Shown: positions 61,078 to 64,000 of the stretch, in pieces
Position numbering within the stretch: the first letter of the stretch is position 1
How the letters are laid out: every line of letters starts with the position of its first letter
NCBI GenBank assembly: GCA_007922195.1
Contig: ML681989.1
Location: forward strand, 44,629,994 to 44,693,993
Source: Podocnemis expansa
Lineage: Eukaryota; Chordata; Testudines; Podocnemididae
Direction: 5' to 3'
Length of the DNA: 64,000 nt
Notes under the pieces: model-generated
What the model saw: the letters and a program-made list of their open reading frames with translations, nothing else
Database searches by the model: none
What the model was told of the DNA's origin: nothing
Translations under genes and position numbers: made by a program

Positions 61078-61288
61078 CTCTTTACCCTCTAATATTTAGA
61101 GACTTTTTAAAATTAATATATCATTGACAGAAATGTAGTCTGTATCATATGAGTTTTTCAGTTTGTAAAGCAGAATGAATACTGTAGTTCTCTTCCTCAA
61201 AATCCAAATACTTCAACCTCGCCAGCAAAATAAAAGACCTTGCTCTACGGCTAATTCTCCTATGTTAATGGTAGACTAACTCTCTTTT

Positions 61289-61695
61289 GGTATGTCTATA
61301 CTAGAGGCTCTGTTAAGTTGACATAACAAGGCCGACTTAAAGTCAACTTAAAGTCAACCTTGTTAAGCTGACTTAGAGTCCCCATTGGAAACTCCTGTTG
61401 ACTGCCTATGTTTACACTTGCAGGTGCCAGGTTGGCCCTTCTGTGTGGCCAGGAACTCTGGGAGGGTGCCAGGAGGCCGATTAAGTCAACTTAAGATCTA
61501 TTCCATGTCTACACTGTCTTAAGTCAACTTAATAACATCTACTTAAGCATTAAGTCAACCTTGAGAAGTGGTGTTATTAAGTTGACTAAAGAAAGCCCTT
61601 AATTTGATTTAATAAAAGCCCAGCGGGGCTGCGGGGGTCTGTAGTTCAACTTAAGCTTCCTTAAATTGACCTAAGGCTCCAGTGTAAATGTATCC
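61289..61695. mobile_element. Non-autonomous TIR element (GGCTATGTCTACAC group)
   Basis: The left end ggtatgtctatactagag and the right end reversed, ggatacatttacactggag, are inverted repeats 407 bp apart. ttt flanks both sides. The inside is full of aagtcaacttaa / ttaagttgac words in both orientations. It also holds an internal atgtctacactgtcttaag, suggesting a partial second element. Confidence 0.78.
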
Positions 61696-61737
61696 TTTAT
61701 GTTTGCCCATAACAAAATGCTACTAGTCAGAGATTTA

Positions 61738-62023
61738 GCCCTTGTCTATACTTGAGGCAAATTCAGAAGCAGTCGACCGCCAGTTACGCAAGGAATGCAA
61801 AATTCCTTGAGTAACCAGATGCAACTTTTAAAGCCTTCGCTATACATTAGGGAAAAGCCGACAGCAAGTCCCTTGTGGTCAGCTTTTCTCTATGCCTCCT
61901 GGCCCCCAGGACTTCCGGGACTGACTTCTGGGAGTGGTGCGGTGCGTTCATAGTCGTCGTGATCCACTCCCAGAAGAGCGAACTGATGGCGGCGAAATTG
62001 CCATTGTCAGTATACACATAGCC
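61738..62023. mobile_element. Non-autonomous TIR element with TTA target duplication
   Basis: The left end gcccttgtctatacttgag and the right end reversed, ggctatgtgtatactgac, are inverted repeats 286 bp apart. The flanks are tta on both sides (61735-61737, 62024-62026), the classic TWA duplication of PIF/Harbinger transposons. The inside has cttctgggagtgg and its complement ccactcccagaag. It lies 42 bp from the element at 61289-61695. Confidence 0.75.
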
Positions 62024-62632
62024 TTAACCATGACAACAGACATATTATTCTGGCAGCCAGTCTCTGTACATGGCTGAGTACAATGGAAACTCACACCATC
62101 TTCTGCACACACCTTTCCAACCTCCCGCAGCTTTAACTGACTCAGCTTCTGTCTGAAAAGGCTGCTTATTGAGAAGGATCCTGTTGGTGGTTACCCCTTT
62201 TGACTCCAGTGGTTAACGTACAAGACCCCAGTATTGGCTATATCTGGTAAGAAAAGAATCGGATGGTAGACTCAACTATTTCTTAGATGCAGTTACACTC
62301 TTTATAAATAATAGTAATAAATGTCCTGTTTCCCTGAACACATCAGTTTCTTTGTTCAGTGTGCCAAGCCTCTTTTCTGGGAGCACTGTGCCCAGTAAGC
62401 TCTCTCAATTGGCTTTCTCTCAGGGCCATGTTACCTATGCTTCTGTTGCAGTCTAATTCCAGCTGCAACTGTCTTTAGGCTTCTCCCAAAGAAATCCCAG
62501 CTCCCTGCATTTGCAAGCAGCTCCAAGTGAAATCCGTTTCCTCATGCAGCTCAGTTTCTAATCAGCTTTGAGCATTACCTTTCTTTTGGATGGAGGATCT
62601 TATTCATTCAGCTATGTCACATTAAAAATTAT

Positions 62633-62974
62633 GCAAATTAGATTGTGTGAAAGCAAGGCTGAATCATGGCTATGGATTATTTTCACATTATAACAGGTAA
62701 TTTGACTTCACCCTTCCTCTGTGTGCTGTTTCCTCGAGTTTGAATCCTTACAAATGCTCTGATTTGCTGTTGCACTATGACCTGATCCCATGTCTTACAT
62801 TCCCCTGCATTTATTTTCATCCAGTTCTGTAAGTTATCCCTCTTCAAAGCATCTGATGAAGTGGGATATTCTTCCACAAAAGCTCATGCGATCAATAAAT
62901 CTGTTAGTCTTTAAGTGCCACAAGACTCCTTGCTTTTTTTGCTTTACTAGACTAACATGGCTGCCGCTTTGGAA
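62633..62974 (+). mobile_element. Penelope-like element, 5'-truncated, with 12-bp target duplication
   Basis: Forward orientation throughout: the end of the ORF (gtgaaagcaaggctgaatca, atggctatggattattttc), 3' UTR (gacttcacccttcctctgtg, tgctgttgcactatgacctg), hammerhead-like core, and tail (ttagtctttaagtgccacaa, gactccttgc, actaacatggctgccgcttt). attaaaaattat flanks it at 62621-62632 and 62975-62986. A simple target-primed 5' truncation, in contrast to the fold-back copies. Confidence 0.92.
62853..62889 (+). ncRNA. Hammerhead-ribozyme-like motif in PLE tail (best first box)
   Basis: Exact CTGATGA (62853-62859), stem II gtggga/tcttccac with one G-U pair and loop tattc, AAAA where the core needs GAAA, then GCtcatGC as a two-bp stem III. 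Boxes and order match a minimal type I hammerhead. The G-to-A change in GAAA and the lack of the paired uridine after stem III make cleavage by this copy unlikely. Confidence 0.5.
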
Positions 62975-63888
62975 ATTAAAAATTATATTACTGCATCTTC
63001 CATCTTCCTGAATGAAAGTCATCTACCACACCCTCCAAATTCAATGAGACTGAGGTTTTACTTAGCCTCCATCATAATGTAGCCTAAAACTGTGTTGCAT
63101 AGACCTCACATGTCACTTGACAACGTATTGGGATGGTCTTTCTTTATAATGGCCAGAAGCCTGGAATGAGGACACAAGGACTAGCATTTGTCTCAACTAC
63201 TGGTGATATATGTGACCCTGGAGCAACAGAGCTGTTACTTTTAGATCCAGGAGTCCCAAAAATCCAAATTAATTTTAAGGGATGAATTTCTCATAAACAA
63301 AAGGTCAGATTAGATTAGAGGGGCTGATTCACTATAGCTATGGAAACCAGTGACCTGTTGTTCTATCACAGTATAATCTGAAATGTACTGATCACTCCAA
63401 GGGACCACACATGAGCACCAAACTTTCTTGGAACCCCCTAGATTAACAGTCTCATCCAGTTCTATCTACAAAATAACAAGCTGGGTTAATTCAGTGCTAT
63501 CCAAATTGTTTGAATTGCTTCTGCTGTTGCCAGCTATATCAGGTATAATCACAGGGCTAATGATACGATCTCTGGAGGGTATCTAATATTTCCCTCCTGA
63601 AATAGGAATGTTCCAGTAAAAGTTAATTTTTCATGGTATAAATTCTGCAAACAGGAGATTGTCTAGTATTTGCCTTTTGAAATTATTTATTACATGAAAA
63701 ATTTAAAAAAGCGAATGCATATAAAATATCTATTGTTTTATATGTAGTGCAATTGCACTAATTAATTTTATGTTCCAACGAAAATTATCAGAAATACTTA
63801 AAAAAATCAAAAACAAGAAACAAACCAAACAATAAACCCAACCATACACCAAAACTACATGGGAGCACAGCAGCAAATGGGGTTATTA

Positions 63889-64000
63889 TAGGGGTTGGTA
63901 ACCCCGGCACGCGTACCAAAACTGGCATGCACATCTATCCTCACGAGCACATGGTGCCACAGTGCTACCCCCTCTGGCCTCACCCCACAGAGGGGCTGGG
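63889..64000 (+). mobile_element. hAT-like element, 5' end only (cut by window edge)
   Basis: taggggttggtaaccccggc then acgcgtaccaaaactggcat follows the vertebrate hAT terminus CAGGGGTNGGCAACC..GGCACGCGTGCCAAA. The rest lies beyond the window, so class and length stay open. Confidence 0.7.

Larger units (their letters stand above)
53373..64000 (-). other. DMD: DMD intron 50, 3' part (partial)
   Basis: Upstream of exon 51 in transcript order, 10.6 kb to the window edge. Exon 50 (109 bp in human) was looked for and not found, so intron 50 exceeds 10.6 kb. It holds a long inverted repeat (54455-55464), a cluster of inverted-repeat elements and two PLE copies. 53600-54454, 55465-58802, 60031-61288, 62024-62620 and 62987-63888 show nothing I can name beyond short simple repeats. 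Confidence 0.88.

Noticed and set aside
53373..64000. DMD exon 50
   Set aside because: Looked for the remembered exon 50 coding sequence on the minus strand; not found, so it lies beyond the right edge.
1..64000. CRISPR array, operon, bacterial or phage system
   Set aside because: No regularly spaced identical repeats, no tight gene clusters; splice sites, LINEs and PLEs show a vertebrate nuclear genome.
1..64000. tRNA, rRNA or snRNA genes
   Set aside because: No cloverleaf with A and B boxes or other RNA gene signature was recognised by eye; a tRNAscan or Infernal run would be needed to exclude degenerate ones.

Overview
This is a piece of a reptile nuclear genome, most likely a turtle (Testudines; a softshell is possible but not shown). 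The base composition is AT-rich and interspersed repeats are dense: CR1 LINEs, Penelope-like elements (PLEs) with a GIY-YIG endonuclease, hAT and PIF/Harbinger-like short inverted-repeat elements, and an RTE fragment. There is no operon structure, and long open frames occur only inside repeats. The species is inferred from repeat style, not read directly.

The only host gene seen is dystrophin (DMD), on the minus strand. Exon 51 (53137-53372, 236 bp) and exon 52 (1388-1505, 118 bp) are both intact, with canonical AG/GT borders and the expected intron phases (phase 1 before exon 51, phase 0 between the two, phase 1 after exon 52). They encode the end of hinge 3 and the first part of spectrin repeat 20 of the rod domain. 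In transcript order the window holds the 3' end of intron 50 (64000 down to 53373), exon 51, all of intron 51 (53136 down to 1506, 51,631 bp), exon 52 and the 5' start of intron 52 (1387 down to 1). Exons 50 and 53 and the internal promoters Dp140 and Dp116 were not seen; in mammals those promoters lie in introns 44 and 55.

Everything else is intron filled with mobile-element debris. Main blocks on the + axis: a TIR element at 298-797; an LTR candidate near 3.4-4.3 kb; a fold-back PLE at 4.6 kb; a degenerate PLE of a second family at 10.3-11.4 kb; CR1 copies at 13.1, 16.0, 16.6-17.6 and 48.1 kb; PLE copies at 17.7, 19.7-21.0 (with a 400-bp assembly gap), 22.5, 32.1, 36.4, 44.8, 47.5, 50.5, 59.0 and 62.6 kb; a three-layer nest at 25.3-28.8 kb (CR1 inside a GC-rich insertion inside an older CR1); a GC-rich hAT-like family at 21.9 and 32.8 kb; an RTE fragment at 37.7 kb; a possible DIRS/LTR block at 41-44 kb; a long inverted repeat at 54.5-55.5 kb just upstream of exon 51; and a cluster of short inverted-repeat elements at 58.8-62.0 kb.

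The most notable signals are: (1) compact fold-back PLE insertions, each an inverted pair of PLE 3' tails, flanked by 10-13 bp target-site duplications; (2) hammerhead-ribozyme-like cores in those tails; (3) a GC-rich short element with hAT hallmarks and a perfect 8-bp target duplication; and (4) a ~190-bp-armed inverted repeat 1.1 kb upstream of exon 51 that could form double-stranded RNA in the dystrophin pre-mRNA.
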